Below the pieces are notes generated by a model, which was not told the origin of the DNA, did no database searches, and saw only the letters and a program-made list of their open reading frames with translations. A DNA stretch of 64,000 nt from Modicisalibacter sp049808615 (lineage in GTDB: Bacteria; Pseudomonadota; Gammaproteobacteria; Pseudomonadales; Halomonadaceae). Shown piece after piece: positions 14,925 through 23,037 of the stretch. The translations under genes and the position numbers were made by a program. The stretch covers positions 73,605 through 137,604 of the forward strand of contig NZ_JBNCAN010000010.1 in NCBI RefSeq assembly GCF_049808615.1. The letters run 5' to 3'. Within the stretch, counting starts at the first letter, position 1. Each line of letters begins with the position of its first letter.

Positions 14925-15161
14925 ATGAAGCTCAACATCATGCACCCGCTCTATGTCGTCGCCGGCCTCTCCAGCCAGAGCGAGCCCGGGAACCAGTGGA
15001 TGCCGATCTCCACGCAGACCTATCCGGTGCAGCACGTCGCCGAGCGCGAGGCCGAGAAGATGGCCCGCCGTGCTCGCCCTCACGAGCAGGTCGGCGTCAT
15101 CGAATACAGCGCCGATGGGGCGCGGCTGGTCGGCCAGGTCCATCAAGGCGCCAGCGCCTGA
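14925..15161 (+). CDS. Small hypothetical protein, 78 aa
   Basis: Read from ATG 14925, with GCGAGGAAC upstream. It has an internal beta-like stretch (PLYVVAGLSSQ, then VGVIEYSADGARLVGQVHQ) around a charged helix. It lies between a 75-residue gene and the DndC-like gene on the same strand. Function unknown. Confidence 0.55.
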   Translation: MKLNIMHPLYVVAGLSSQSEPGNQWMPISTQTYPVQHVAEREAEKMARRARPHEQVGVIEYSADGARLVGQVHQGASA

Positions 15162-15214
15162 AGCACGACCACGCATCGCACGAGCCGAACAACGACAAGG
15201 GAAGGGAGTAGACC

Positions 15215-16858
15215 ATGAACCTGGCGATCAACCTGGACACCGAAACCGCAGAACCGACCACTTTCGAGCCGGCCGCGGCGCCGCTGCCCCAGCGGGCGCG
15301 TCAGGCTATCGACCTCCTCAAGGCGATTGTCACCGAGCAGCCCACCTCACTGCTGATCGCCTATTCGGGCGGCAAGGACTCCACCGTGGTCACCAGCCTC
15401 GCGCTGGCGGCCCTGGCCGAGCTGGCGCAGGAAGGGAAGCTGAGTGCAGACATCGAGCACATGGCCGTGACCTCCAACACCGGCATCGAGAACCCTGTGA
15501 TCGAGCGCCATGTCGGCAGCCATCTGCGAGCCATGCGGACGTTCTGCGCCGAGCACGCTATCCCCCTGAAGGCACAGTGGGCCTTGCCGAGCCTGGCCGA
15601 GAGCTGGCAGGTGAGCGTCCTGGGTGGCCGTCGCCAAATGGCCTGGCCCAGCGAAGGGCAGAGCCAATACTGCTCTGTCGACTGGAAGATCAAGCCGATC
15701 GACGCGCTCAAGCGCCAGCATGCCAAGTCCCTTCCCAAGGGAGTGCGTCAGGTGACTCTGCTGGGCAGCCGGTTCGAGGAGTCCGCTCGCCGTGCGGCGA
15801 ACATGGCCGACCAGGGCGCCGGTAGCGGCGTGGTGGATCACCAGGGGCGCCTGCTGGCCTACCCCATCGCCGACTGGACGACCAGCGACGTGTGGGACTA
15901 CATCCTGTTCGCCCAGCCCTTTGGACAGGGAGGGCCTTTCCCGAGCTACACCACCTCTCTGGCGGACGTGCTGGAGGTCTACAACAGCGCCAACGGCGAG
16001 TGCTCCATCGTCGGCGACAGCGGCAAGCGGACCCCGTGCGGCGCTCGCACCGGCTGCTGGGCGTGCCCGTATGCCGGCAAGTCTGACGAAAGCCTCACCA
16101 ACATGGCCAAGGACAACCCGGAGATGGCGCCGCTGCTGGCGCTGCGCCAGTACATCGTCTCACTGCGTCATGACGTGGGCGCCCGGAACTTCATCGGCAC
16201 CGACATCAAAGACGGTGGCGACATCAATATCAGCGCTGCTGGCTATAGCGGCCGTGTCCTGCTGGACCTGCTGCGGGCCTGCCTGACTCTCGACGCCGAG
16301 GAGATGGAGCGCTCCGACAACCCGGCCTTCCAGATCATCACCCCGCAGGAGCTGGTCGCGATCGAGTGGAACTGGGCGATCCGCGGCATCCAGGTGCGCC
16401 CGTGGGAGGCCACCCGCGCCTGGGTCGAAGTCCACCACCAGGGCAAGCGCTTCCCCATTCCCAGCGCCAGCACCGCAGCACCGGCCCAGGCAGGCGGCCA
16501 ATCACTGCACCCCTTGGAAGGGGAGACCCTGGGCTCTGTCACCACCCCGCTCATGGCCCATGCCGGCGTCACGGTGGCCATCGGCTCTCGCCTCGAGGTT
16601 GACCCCGAGGGCGCCATGGAGATGCTGAGCATCGAGGGCGACATGCTGGCGGCCGACAACGAGAAGGCCCCGGAGAGCGTGGCCAACTCGCTGCTCATGC
16701 GCGGCGTGGTCAGCATCCCGGCCAGCCGCCGTGGCGAGCTGGATCGCCGCCTCACCGCGGTCGCTCGGCTTCGCGAGGAAGGCGTCATGCAGTGGGCCTT
16801 CCACGGTGGCCGCCCTGAGCTGGCCAGCAATGAATTCCAGCTGGCGATGGTGGGGTAA
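15215..16858 (+). CDS. DndC/PAPS-reductase-like PP-loop protein
   Basis: This 547-residue protein has the PP-loop motif SGGKDS at residues 51-56, the ATP-pyrophosphatase site shared by PAPS reductases and DndC. HMAVTSNTGIENPVIERHV and QYCSVDWKIKPI follow as in DndC-like proteins. A Cys cluster near residues 274-284 (CGARTGCWACPYAG) resembles the iron-sulfur site of DndC. In the Dnd system DndC adenylates or sulfurates DNA as part of phosphorothioation; dndA, B, D and E are not in the window. The C-terminal 150 residues look like a separate, plasmid-type extension. Start ATG 15215 follows GGGAGTAG. Exact substrate unknown. Confidence 0.75.
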   Translation: MNLAINLDTETAEPTTFEPAAAPLPQRARQAIDLLKAIVTEQPTSLLIAYSGGKDSTVVTSLALAALAELAQEGKLSADIEHMAVTSNTGIENPVIERHVGSHLRAMRTFCAEHAIPLKAQWALPSLAESWQVSVLGGRRQMAWPSEGQSQYCSVDWKIKPIDALKRQHAKSLPKGVRQVTLLGSRFEESARRAANMADQGAGSGVVDHQGRLLAYPIADWTTSDVWDYILFAQPFGQGGPFPSYTTSLADVLEVYNSANGECSIVGDSGKRTPCGARTGCWACPYAGKSDESLTNMAKDNPEMAPLLALRQYIVSLRHDVGARNFIGTDIKDGGDINISAAGYSGRVLLDLLRACLTLDAEEMERSDNPAFQIITPQELVAIEWNWAIRGIQVRPWEATRAWVEVHHQGKRFPIPSASTAAPAQAGGQSLHPLEGETLGSVTTPLMAHAGVTVAIGSRLEVDPEGAMEMLSIEGDMLAADNEKAPESVANSLLMRGVVSIPASRRGELDRRLTAVARLREEGVMQWAFHGGRPELASNEFQLAMVG

Positions 16859-16894
16859 CCCACCAACTGGCCCCGGGGCAGCCCGGGGCCTCAG

Positions 16895-16908
16895 TTTCGC
16901 ATGCGAAA
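16895..16908. promoter_or_regulatory. TTTCGCATGCGAAA palindrome, copy 4
   Basis: Perfect palindrome in the gap between the DndC-like and HD-like genes, preceded by the short GC hairpin CCCCGGGGCAGCCCGGGG, which may be the terminator of the DndC-like gene. Confidence 0.6.
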
Positions 16909-16986
16909 TCGCTCACTGAGCGGTGACCTGGCGCCAGCAGGTAAACTCCAGGCACACGGATCAAGCGACCAACCGGAGACAATCCA

Positions 16987-17526
16987 ATGAGCTGGACTAT
17001 CGACTCTGCCTCCCTCGAGGCGCAGGCCCGGCTGTTCACTCGCGGCGCCTATGCCGGATCAGAGATTCGCCCCAATCTGGCAGGCCTCGAGGAGAACTCC
17101 CATCCCAGGGCAGTGCTTCGGCTGCTCGAGCAGGCCAACCTGTCTTCGCCTGAGGCCCGGGCCGCGGCCTGGCTGCTGCCCGCTGTCGAGCGCACAGCCA
17201 CCATGATCGAGGACATTCGCGAGGTATTCGGTAGCGAGGTCGCGGATCTGGTCCGGGCCGCCGTCCCGGAGAAAGAGCCCAGCGAGGCAACGACCGTGGA
17301 GGAGATGCTGGCGCAGGAGCGGGCGATCGTGGCCGGCAGCAGCTCCCTGGCTCAGACCCTGGCGGTTTGCTCGATCATCGCCGACATCGAGACAGACGCT
17401 GACGGGGCGGTGGACATGCTCGACCACTATGCCGCCTGGCTCGAGGGTGCCACTCAGGCGCAGCCCTTCCTTCGGCGCCGCGCCCAGCGCAGCATAGAGG
17501 CTGGCTTGGCCACCGCTGAGGAGTGA
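16987..17526 (+). CDS. Degenerate HD-domain (SpoT/MESH1-like) protein
   Basis: This 179-residue protein lines up with the start of (p)ppGpp hydrolase HD domains. HPRAVLRLLEQANL corresponds to the usual HPxxVAxIL segment, and MIEDIREVFGSEVADLVRAAV to the usual TxEDIxxxFGxxVAxLV segment. Between them, the catalytic LLHD-x3-EDT of active enzymes is replaced by LLPAVERTA, so the metal-binding His-Asp and the Glu-Asp pair are gone. It is probably not a hydrolase. A binding or regulatory role is possible but unproven. Confidence 0.6.
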   Translation: MSWTIDSASLEAQARLFTRGAYAGSEIRPNLAGLEENSHPRAVLRLLEQANLSSPEARAAAWLLPAVERTATMIEDIREVFGSEVADLVRAAVPEKEPSEATTVEEMLAQERAIVAGSSSLAQTLAVCSIIADIETDADGAVDMLDHYAAWLEGATQAQPFLRRRAQRSIEAGLATAEE

Positions 17527-17627
17527 TCGCCGTCAGCGAGAGGGCTCCGCGCCAGCAGGCGCTTGCGTCCTCATGAAAGGAGGTATGATCGGATCACTGA
17601 CCTGGACAAGAACGCGGGACACTCGCC

Positions 17628-18095
17628 ATGGAACTCATCATCAAGCTCCTCCTCGGCGCAGCCGGTTTCGGAGGCCTCTCCTGGGCCTCCTGGGGCTTCG
17701 CTTCGAGCCACGATACGGGCATGACGTTGATGGCGCTGGTTCTCGGGGTCGCTGCGTTCATCTGCGGCTTCTTGGCCATCGCCAAGGTCATTCACTACAG
17801 CAAGTGGGCGGCCACCCTCTTCTGGATCGCCATGCTGGGCACGCTGACATACACATTCCCGCCGCTTGGCCTCACCCAGCTGGGCTGGCCTGGCTGGGGG
17901 CTCATCGCCTTCCTCGCTATCTGCTCCCTCGTCATCGTCGCCCACAAGCCGGCTGCTGGCGCCAGCAAGAAGTCCTATCTCGGCAACTATGACGTGTATA
18001 GCGGTGACGGCTCCCCGACAGGGATCGACTACAGCGGTTACCCATCGGCAAGGGCCATTCGCCATGGCACCTACAGCTCGACAAACGACCTATGA
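17628..18095 (+). CDS. Membrane protein with four predicted segments
   Basis: This 155-residue protein has four hydrophobic segments: LIIKLLLGAAGFGGLSWASW, LMALVLGVAAFICGFLAIA, AATLFWIAMLGTLTYTF and WGLIAFLAICSLVIVAH. A polar Tyr/Ser-rich tail (YLGNYDVYSGDGSPTG) follows. It is closed by a terminator. Function unknown. Confidence 0.65.
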   Translation: MELIIKLLLGAAGFGGLSWASWGFASSHDTGMTLMALVLGVAAFICGFLAIAKVIHYSKWAATLFWIAMLGTLTYTFPPLGLTQLGWPGWGLIAFLAICSLVIVAHKPAAGASKKSYLGNYDVYSGDGSPTGIDYSGYPSARAIRHGTYSSTNDL

Positions 18096-18127
18096 AAAAG
18101 GCCCCCGGGAGTGATCCTGGGGGCCTT
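18095..18127. terminator. Terminator between convergent genes
   Basis: AAGGCCCCC pairs with GGGGGCCTT around the loop GGGAGTGATCCT. It serves the membrane-protein gene on the plus strand and possibly the convergent lipoprotein gene. Confidence 0.75.
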
Positions 18128-18153
18128 GCAGCTTGTGGGGAGGAGCTTGTGGC

Positions 18154-18669
18154 TTACCAGCCCCAGGGGGATTGCAGCTCGCTGGATACCGCCAGCAACT
18201 CGCGCAGCTCGGTAATCTCGTCGGTGACGGCGATCTTGTAGGAGATCCGCTGGTTCATCTCCAGGGTCTCATCGGGCTCGCCTTCGGTGTGGAAGTCGAC
18301 GCGGGTATCCTTCATCTCGTATTCACCCTCGTTGTGGAACCACTCCACGATATGGGTGGCGCCACTCAGCAGAGACAGCTCCTCCTCGGGCAGGCTGCTC
18401 TCGGCGACGAACTGCTCGTTGAAGCCGTCGACCCCCTCGAGGTCGCACTTGTAGCGCACCACCTCACGACCACGACTGTCCTCGATCACCTCCCAGCTCG
18501 TGCTGGCGCACACGGCCCGGCGATCCAGGGCCTGCTCATAGGTCAGCGAGGAGCCCACCGGAAAGGTCTTCTCCTTGAGGTCAGAGATCACGGCGCTGTC
18601 ACCGCCACAGCCGGCGAGGGTCAGCATCGCCGCGGCCGGCAGCAGGGCAATCAGGTTCCGCTTTCGCAT
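18154..18669 (-). CDS. Lipoprotein, 171 aa
   Basis: ATG 18669 is chosen because MRKRN is followed directly by a hydrophobic stretch and the lipobox LTLAGC near residue 20. The mature part is acidic with strand-like segments (SWEVIEDSRGREVVRYKCDL, YEMKDTRVDFHTEG) and probably faces the periplasm. The family is not recognised. It stands alone on the minus strand, 138 bases from the next gene. Confidence 0.7.
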   Translation of the reverse strand: MRKRNLIALLPAAAMLTLAGCGGDSAVISDLKEKTFPVGSSLTYEQALDRRAVCASTSWEVIEDSRGREVVRYKCDLEGVDGFNEQFVAESSLPEEELSLLSGATHIVEWFHNEGEYEMKDTRVDFHTEGEPDETLEMNQRISYKIAVTDEITELRELLAVSSELQSPWGW

Positions 18670-18807
18670 AGTGTCATCCCTTCTATTCAGGTTGTGTGGG
18701 CGCCTCACGCCCTTCTGTTATCCGAGGGTGGGTAACCCTCAGCTGTCACCCGGGGAAGCTCCGGGCACATCACAGAGGCCTCTCCGGTAGGGGCTCCATG
18801 ATTCGTT

Positions 18808-19380
18808 CTACCCATCCACCACCAGGGTCCGGCCGTTGTCGCCACCACCGATGGCGCTCCGCATGGCCGCGTAGAAGCGCTTGACCCCCCAATCGGACTT
18901 GAGCCGCCTAAGCGCCTTTGGGGCGAAACGCCAGAGCCCCATCATCTCGTCGGGCATGTCACCGGCTACCCAGGCCTCCTCCACGGCCTCCTCGTCCAGC
19001 TTGAAGCCCACGATCTTGAGATGGTGATCGGTGCCGGCCGCGACGAGACTCCGGTAGTAGGCTTCCGGCTCCTCCAGGGGATCAGCGTGCTTGTACTGGT
19101 CCCAGGGCTGGTGGTAGAGCACATTGGGCTTGGGCACGGTTTGCCAGGTCGACAGCACCTCCTCGGGGCCATCCCACTCGACCACCAGGGCTGCGCCAGC
19201 TGCCTCCACCTGCTGGCCATCCGGGGCATAGGCGACGGGCTTGCCGCGCACCGCCGTGGCATACAGGTTCAGGCAGGCATCCGTGTTCATCGGGTCAACC
19301 GAGAACGGGGCATACCGGCCCGCCTTCGCGATCTGGTAGGCCTGCACCGGCCCGGTCACATGGAACAAGCATGTCGCCAT
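18808..19380 (-). CDS. Hypothetical protein, 190 aa
   Basis: Read from ATG 19380 with TGAGGAGAACCC in front. It has HVTGPVQAYQIAKAGRYAPF at the start, an acidic middle, and PDEMMGLWRFAPKALRRLKSDWGV toward the end. The N-terminal pattern loosely recalls short ADP-ribosyltransferase-like folds, but I see no clear catalytic triad and do not assign it. It is the most downstream gene of a minus-strand run. Confidence 0.55.
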   Translation of the reverse strand: MATCLFHVTGPVQAYQIAKAGRYAPFSVDPMNTDACLNLYATAVRGKPVAYAPDGQQVEAAGAALVVEWDGPEEVLSTWQTVPKPNVLYHQPWDQYKHADPLEEPEAYYRSLVAAGTDHHLKIVGFKLDEEAVEEAWVAGDMPDEMMGLWRFAPKALRRLKSDWGVKRFYAAMRSAIGGGDNGRTLVVDG

Positions 19381-19412
19381 GGGTTCTCCTCAAGTTGTGG
19401 TGGGCGGCCGGG

Positions 19413-19721
19413 TCACTCCATCTCTTCCCGAAGCTCGGCCAGTAACGTCTCGCGTTCCTTTTGTGCTGCCTGGAGGTCAGCATCATCGAAGGGGAAACCC
19501 CGACGCTCAGCTGCCGCCATCAATGCGTCTCGATCTGCGGGGTCACCCAACATGTCGTGCCAGCGGCGAAGCTGCGTCACGACCTCGAAGTGATAAAGCT
19601 CGTAGTGAAGTCCGCAGCCAGACCCAGCCCCCTCCTCGGCCATTTCGACAAGTCGGCGAGGCTTGATGAGGCAGCCAGGTTGGCTCTGCCTGGGGTTCGC
19701 AATGAATCCGTCAGGGGTCAC
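19413..19721 (-). CDS. Hypothetical protein, 102 aa
   Basis: The start is GTG 19721, which has GGAGGAG 7 bases ahead; the frame is open further upstream but without a good start. The protein has a Cys/His-containing middle (PGCLIKPRRLVEMAEEGAGSGCGLHYELYHFEV) and a helical Glu-rich tail. It could be a small regulator or metal-binding protein; family unknown. Confidence 0.55.
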   Translation of the reverse strand: MTPDGFIANPRQSQPGCLIKPRRLVEMAEEGAGSGCGLHYELYHFEVVTQLRRWHDMLGDPADRDALMAAAERRGFPFDDADLQAAQKERETLLAELREEME

Positions 19722-19761
19722 GTCTATCCTCCTCCATCCCTCAATGGCTGGCGTCAGAGGG

Positions 19762-20202
19762 TCAGTCTTCGTCCTGCTGCGCGTGGAGCAGGGCGGCGAT
19801 CTCGCGCTCAACCGATGCCACCGCTGGCGCCAGCGTCTCGTCCACTTCCTCCCTGCCCAGGCGGGCGACTTCCTTCCAGCGCTCCAGGGCATCCCGGGAC
19901 ACGAGGTAGGTTCGAGCACAGTCGCCCTCGGGCACCTGCATCTGAAGCGACTCCAGCAGCTCGAGGTCGCGCATGGAGAAGACCTGGATGGCCGGCACCA
20001 GCAGCCCTGCCTCTTCTGCCTGGCGGCCGGTAGAGGCCTTGTCCCAGTCGCGCTCGGCGCTCTCAAAGGCAGGATGGGTGGCGGTCTGGTAGCCACAGCG
20101 CTGGCAGGACAGCCAGTGGGCATGGAACCAGTCGGTCACTCGCCGCAGGTAGTCCGGGCTGTCCTCGCAGCCGCAGACAGGGCAGGGCGCTCGCTCTGCC
20201 AT
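19762..20202 (-). CDS. Lar-like zinc-ribbon protein
   Basis: Starting at ATG 20202, which has GGGAGGTGAC just upstream, the protein opens with AERAPCPVCGCEDSPDY and SCQRCGYQTATHPAFESAERDWDKAS. This is the typical CPxCG-Cx2CG plus ...AE..W... pattern of Lar (restriction alleviation)-type zinc ribbons. Lar of the Rac prophage modulates type I restriction; here only the fold resemblance is seen. An acidic helical extension of about 90 residues follows. ATG 20253 is an alternative start. Confidence 0.6.
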   Translation of the reverse strand: MAERAPCPVCGCEDSPDYLRRVTDWFHAHWLSCQRCGYQTATHPAFESAERDWDKASTGRQAEEAGLLVPAIQVFSMRDLELLESLQMQVPEGDCARTYLVSRDALERWKEVARLGREEVDETLAPAVASVEREIAALLHAQQDED

Positions 20203-20249
20203 GTCACCTCCCGGTGCTTGCTGGGTGATGGGTTCAAGAGTGCGGACAT

Positions 20250-20654
20250 TCATGCGAAGCCCCCGGAGAGCTGGCTCAGTGACTGAGCCCGCGCATTGGC
20301 GCTCTCGCGCACGATGTCGGGTGAGAAGCCGGCACCACAGTGGACCTCATCGATCATCACCAGCTGGAGGTAGCCGCGGTTGATCAGGTAGTTGCCAAAG
20401 CCCTGATCGGAAATGTCGCGGTGCGAGAAGACCCCGGAAGCCTCCATCTCGTTGATCTGCTCGATGGTCACCAGGCCCTTGTTGAGGGCGTCGAGCGTCC
20501 CCTGGCGGTAGGGCGCCTGGCGGCAATACTGCTCGGCCAGCTCGCCCAGGTTGAGATCCACGAGCGCTCGGTACAGGCCACTGCACTGGTAGTAGGTGGT
20601 CCCCCCGCTGGAGAGCGCCAGCAGCTCTCCCTTACGGTGACTCGGCTTCGCCAT
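20250..20654 (-). CDS. Hypothetical protein, 134 aa
   Basis: Read from ATG 20654; its start overlaps the end of the 97-residue gene by 23 bases. A compact domain with TYYQCSGLYRALVDLNLGELAEQYC is followed by VFSHRDISDQGFGNYLINRGYLQLV and a Ser/Ala-rich tail. No family recognised. Confidence 0.55.
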   Translation of the reverse strand: MAKPSHRKGELLALSSGGTTYYQCSGLYRALVDLNLGELAEQYCRQAPYRQGTLDALNKGLVTIEQINEMEASGVFSHRDISDQGFGNYLINRGYLQLVMIDEVHCGAGFSPDIVRESANARAQSLSQLSGGFA

Positions 20655-20925
20655 GATTCGGTCCCCCTTGGTGTTCTTGTGCCCCTCTCTCGAGGCCGGC
20701 ATGCGCCATACGATGAGCGCTGACCATGCAGGCATAGGCGGAATGCAGCGCATCGCCGATGATGCGATCCGCAAGTTCGAGAGGGGTGGTGTCGGTAATG
20801 CCGGCCCGCCGAAGATCCTGTTCGATGACGGCGCGGTGGCGCTGGTACTCCTGGAGACGACCGGCCAGAGACTCGTCCGGGGCCTGCTCCGGTGACGGGT
20901 TCACGGTATGCAGTGAAGTGCCCAT
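20632..20925 (-). CDS. Hypothetical helical protein, 97 aa
   Basis: Read from ATG 20925 with AGGAGGTAGAG upstream. It is mostly helical, with RLQEYQRHRAVIEQDLRRAG and ELADRIIGDALHSAYACMVSA. Overlap with the next gene suggests translational coupling. No family recognised. Confidence 0.55.
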   Translation of the reverse strand: MGTSLHTVNPSPEQAPDESLAGRLQEYQRHRAVIEQDLRRAGITDTTPLELADRIIGDALHSAYACMVSAHRMAHAGLERGAQEHQGGPNHGEAESP

Positions 20926-20934
20926 CTCTACCTC

Positions 20935-21957
20935 CTACGTTGCAGCACGGCTCATCGGTTGCGCGTCGATGATGGAGGCCAGTCGCTCCAGGGCCGTGAT
21001 GGAGATCGTCCTCTCGCCTGCCGCGCTACGCGCCTCATGGCGGCGCAGCAGGGAGAGATCCCGTGGCGAAACCCCGTGGTCTCGGCAAAACGCCGCCTGG
21101 GTGGTCCCGCGCTCTTCCAGCAGCTGCTCCAGGGCCTCTCGCAGCGCGACAATATCGGCGTACTCGAAGTGACCCTTGCTCAGCTCGCTCTCATCGTTGG
21201 TCTCACTCATGCTGGGCTTGGCCAGCCTGGGCTCGAGGTTGAAGGTCACGGCCTCGGCGGATGGGGTGCTCGGCACAGCCACATCCTCTCCCGGGCCAGC
21301 AGTGTCCTCGGGCAACCTGTCGCCTGAAGAGGTAGGGCCACCGCTGACAGCTGGCGCGGGCACAGGCCGCCCCATGCGTGACAGAGACGTGATCGCCAGC
21401 ACGGCCGACAGCTGGAAGATGATCAGCGCCAGCGCCTGCATCACCACCAGTGCCTGCTGGCGCCAGGTCATGGCCTCGGCCGGGGGCGTCGACAGCAGCT
21501 CGGCCAGCTCGGAATCGACCTCGGTGAGCCGTGCCTGGGCCTCCTGGATGGGCGTGAGCCAGCCTGCCCGGGCCTCGCTGTTCTGCCGGAAGGTTGCCAG
21601 GCTCTCCTCCAGTCGCGCCGCCTCCTGGGTCAGCCGCTCGATCCGCAGCTCACGGCCGGCGTCGACATGCGAGGCTGCCTGCCACTCCTCCACCAGAGGC
21701 TCGCAGACGGTATAGACCGGGCCGGTGAGGGCGAGCACGCTGGTCACCAGCGCCAGCGCTCTTCGCGCAAGCTGGCGCTGATACCAGAGCCACAGGGCGA
21801 CGACCTCGAGGAGCACCGCCCAAGCCCAGCCCATCGGGCCGACGAACTCGGTCCAGAACTGGATAGCGTGCAGCTGAAGCAGGGCGATCGCGCCGGTCAG
21901 CACCAGCAGCGCCGGCAGCTTTTGCAGGTATCGGGTTGTCGTTGTCTTGTCTCGCAC
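20935..21957 (-). CDS. Membrane-anchored coiled-coil protein with a C-terminal helix-turn-helix-like region
   Basis: The start is GTG 21957, with GGGAGAGAG upstream. Three hydrophobic segments come first (LPALLVLTGAIALLQLHAI, WAWAVLLEVVALWLWYQ, ALALVTSVLALTGPV). A charged coiled coil (residues about 100-165) follows, then a fourth segment (VVMQALALIIFQLSAVLAI), a Pro/Ser-rich linker, and at the end LREALEQLLEERGTTQAAFCRDHGVSPRDLSLLRRHEA, which resembles an Xre helix-turn-helix. It is odd to find a putative DNA-binding end on a membrane protein. It might tether DNA or sense a membrane state. Confidence 0.6.
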   Translation of the reverse strand: MRDKTTTTRYLQKLPALLVLTGAIALLQLHAIQFWTEFVGPMGWAWAVLLEVVALWLWYQRQLARRALALVTSVLALTGPVYTVCEPLVEEWQAASHVDAGRELRIERLTQEAARLEESLATFRQNSEARAGWLTPIQEAQARLTEVDSELAELLSTPPAEAMTWRQQALVVMQALALIIFQLSAVLAITSLSRMGRPVPAPAVSGGPTSSGDRLPEDTAGPGEDVAVPSTPSAEAVTFNLEPRLAKPSMSETNDESELSKGHFEYADIVALREALEQLLEERGTTQAAFCRDHGVSPRDLSLLRRHEARSAAGERTISITALERLASIIDAQPMSRAAT

Positions 21958-22033
21958 AGGCTCTCTCCCACACACGAATCGCACACCAGACGACGAGGCC
22001 ACCTCCCCTTGCCAAGGAAGGGGCCGAGGTCGT

Positions 22034-22312
22034 TCACAGCGAAAACGTCACCACGCCGTTGCGCACGGCCGGCACCATGGCCATGTCCACCGGCTCCTCC
22101 AGCCGCGGCGCCGGGGGCGGCTCGGGCGACTCGGGCTCGGGAGCGGACAAGCGGATAGCGGTCGACAGCGCCAGCATGGTCGCCCAGGCCACCATCCAGC
22201 GGATCAGGAATGGGCGGTCGGCCAGCCGGGCTCGCCGGGTGAGCAGCTTCGCCGTCAGGAACAGGGCATAGAGGAGGGCCGCGACCCATATCAGCACCAG
22301 GAAGCGCGTCAT
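22034..22312 (-). CDS. Small membrane protein, 92 aa
   Basis: Two hydrophobic stretches (FLVLIWVAALLYALFLTAK and LIRWMVAWATMLALSTAI) are followed by a Pro/Glu-rich tail. Its start overlaps the previous stop as ATGA. Function unknown. Confidence 0.55.
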   Translation of the reverse strand: MTRFLVLIWVAALLYALFLTAKLLTRRARLADRPFLIRWMVAWATMLALSTAIRLSAPEPESPEPPPAPRLEEPVDMAMVPAVRNGVVTFSL

Positions 22313-22782
22313 AGGTCACCTCCTGCCACGGCCGCGGGTCGGCCGGTTTCGCATGCGAAATCGCGGTACTGGCCACCAGCCGCCTTGTGCTGGCGCAGCT
22401 TGGCCGTCAGCGCCAGCCCCTCGTCACTGAAGGTCAGGGTGCTGCCAGGCTCAACCTGCTCGGGGCCGACCGTGAACAGCCCCTCCGCGGCGAAGTCCTG
22501 CACGCAGCTCCAGTCGTCGTGCCACGGGTCCGGCTGGGTGCCGTCCGCTAGCGTGGTGGCGTGCTCCGGGCGCATCACCATGCCTGGGCGAACCGGGTGA
22601 CTCGGGCGCTTGGGGCGCGGGCACTGCTCGGCCAGGACACGGTAGTGCCTCCGATTGGCGGTCATGCGCGGGTCAGCGCCCACCTGGAAGCCAGCCATCT
22701 CCACCATCACGGCTTCGACGTAGGCCAGGCAGCGCCAGTGGTCTCGGCCCCACCGGGCCATCGGAACGTAGGCTTGCTCCAT
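22309..22782 (-). CDS. Hypothetical protein, 157 aa
   Basis: This protein is rich in His, Trp and Arg (MARWGRDHWRCLAYVEAV, then MTANRRHYRVLAEQC). Its last part is encoded across the TTTCGCATGCGAAA palindrome at 22347-22360, giving RDFACETGR. The tail may therefore be a by-product of the palindrome lying in the gene. No family recognised. Confidence 0.55.
   Translation of the reverse strand: MEQAYVPMARWGRDHWRCLAYVEAVMVEMAGFQVGADPRMTANRRHYRVLAEQCPRPKRPSHPVRPGMVMRPEHATTLADGTQPDPWHDDWSCVQDFAAEGLFTVGPEQVEPGSTLTFSDEGLALTAKLRQHKAAGGQYRDFACETGRPAAVAGGDL
22347..22360. promoter_or_regulatory. TTTCGCATGCGAAA palindrome, copy 5
   Basis: Perfect palindrome inside the 3' end of the 157-residue coding frame, the only copy that lies in a gene. 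Confidence 0.55.
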
Positions 22783-22815
22783 CTGGATTCTCCATCTTGG
22801 TTAGGGGAAGGGTTG

Positions 22816-23037
22816 CTATTGCTCCCCGTCTCGCCGGCTGGCCTCATCGACCGCATCTCGCGCCCAAGCCGCGAAGGGCCACAGGATGAGCCCGGTCGCG
22901 AAGGACACGGCGCTTCGATCGAACTCGGAGAGCAACAGCCAGGCCACGCCACCGGCAATATTCAGCTTGGCGACGAACACACCGAAGACAGCCGTGCCTC
23001 TCAAGAAGCGGTCCACCACAGGCGCCTTCAGCATCAT
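22816..23037 (-). CDS. Small membrane protein, 73 aa
   Basis: Two hydrophobic segments (TAVFGVFVAKLNIAGGVAWLLL and AVSFATGLILWPFAAWA) lie either side of an acidic turn (SEFDRS). A charged tail follows. Its start overlaps the RMF-like stop as ATGA. Function unknown. Confidence 0.55.
   Translation of the reverse strand: MMLKAPVVDRFLRGTAVFGVFVAKLNIAGGVAWLLLSEFDRSAVSFATGLILWPFAAWARDAVDEASRRDGEQ

Noticed and set aside
15215..16858. Complete Dnd phosphorothioation system
   Set aside because: Only the DndC-like gene is present; dndA, dndB, dndD and dndE are not found.
16987..17526. Active (p)ppGpp hydrolase
   Set aside because: The His-Asp and Glu-Asp catalytic pairs are replaced, so only a degenerate HD-like fold is claimed.
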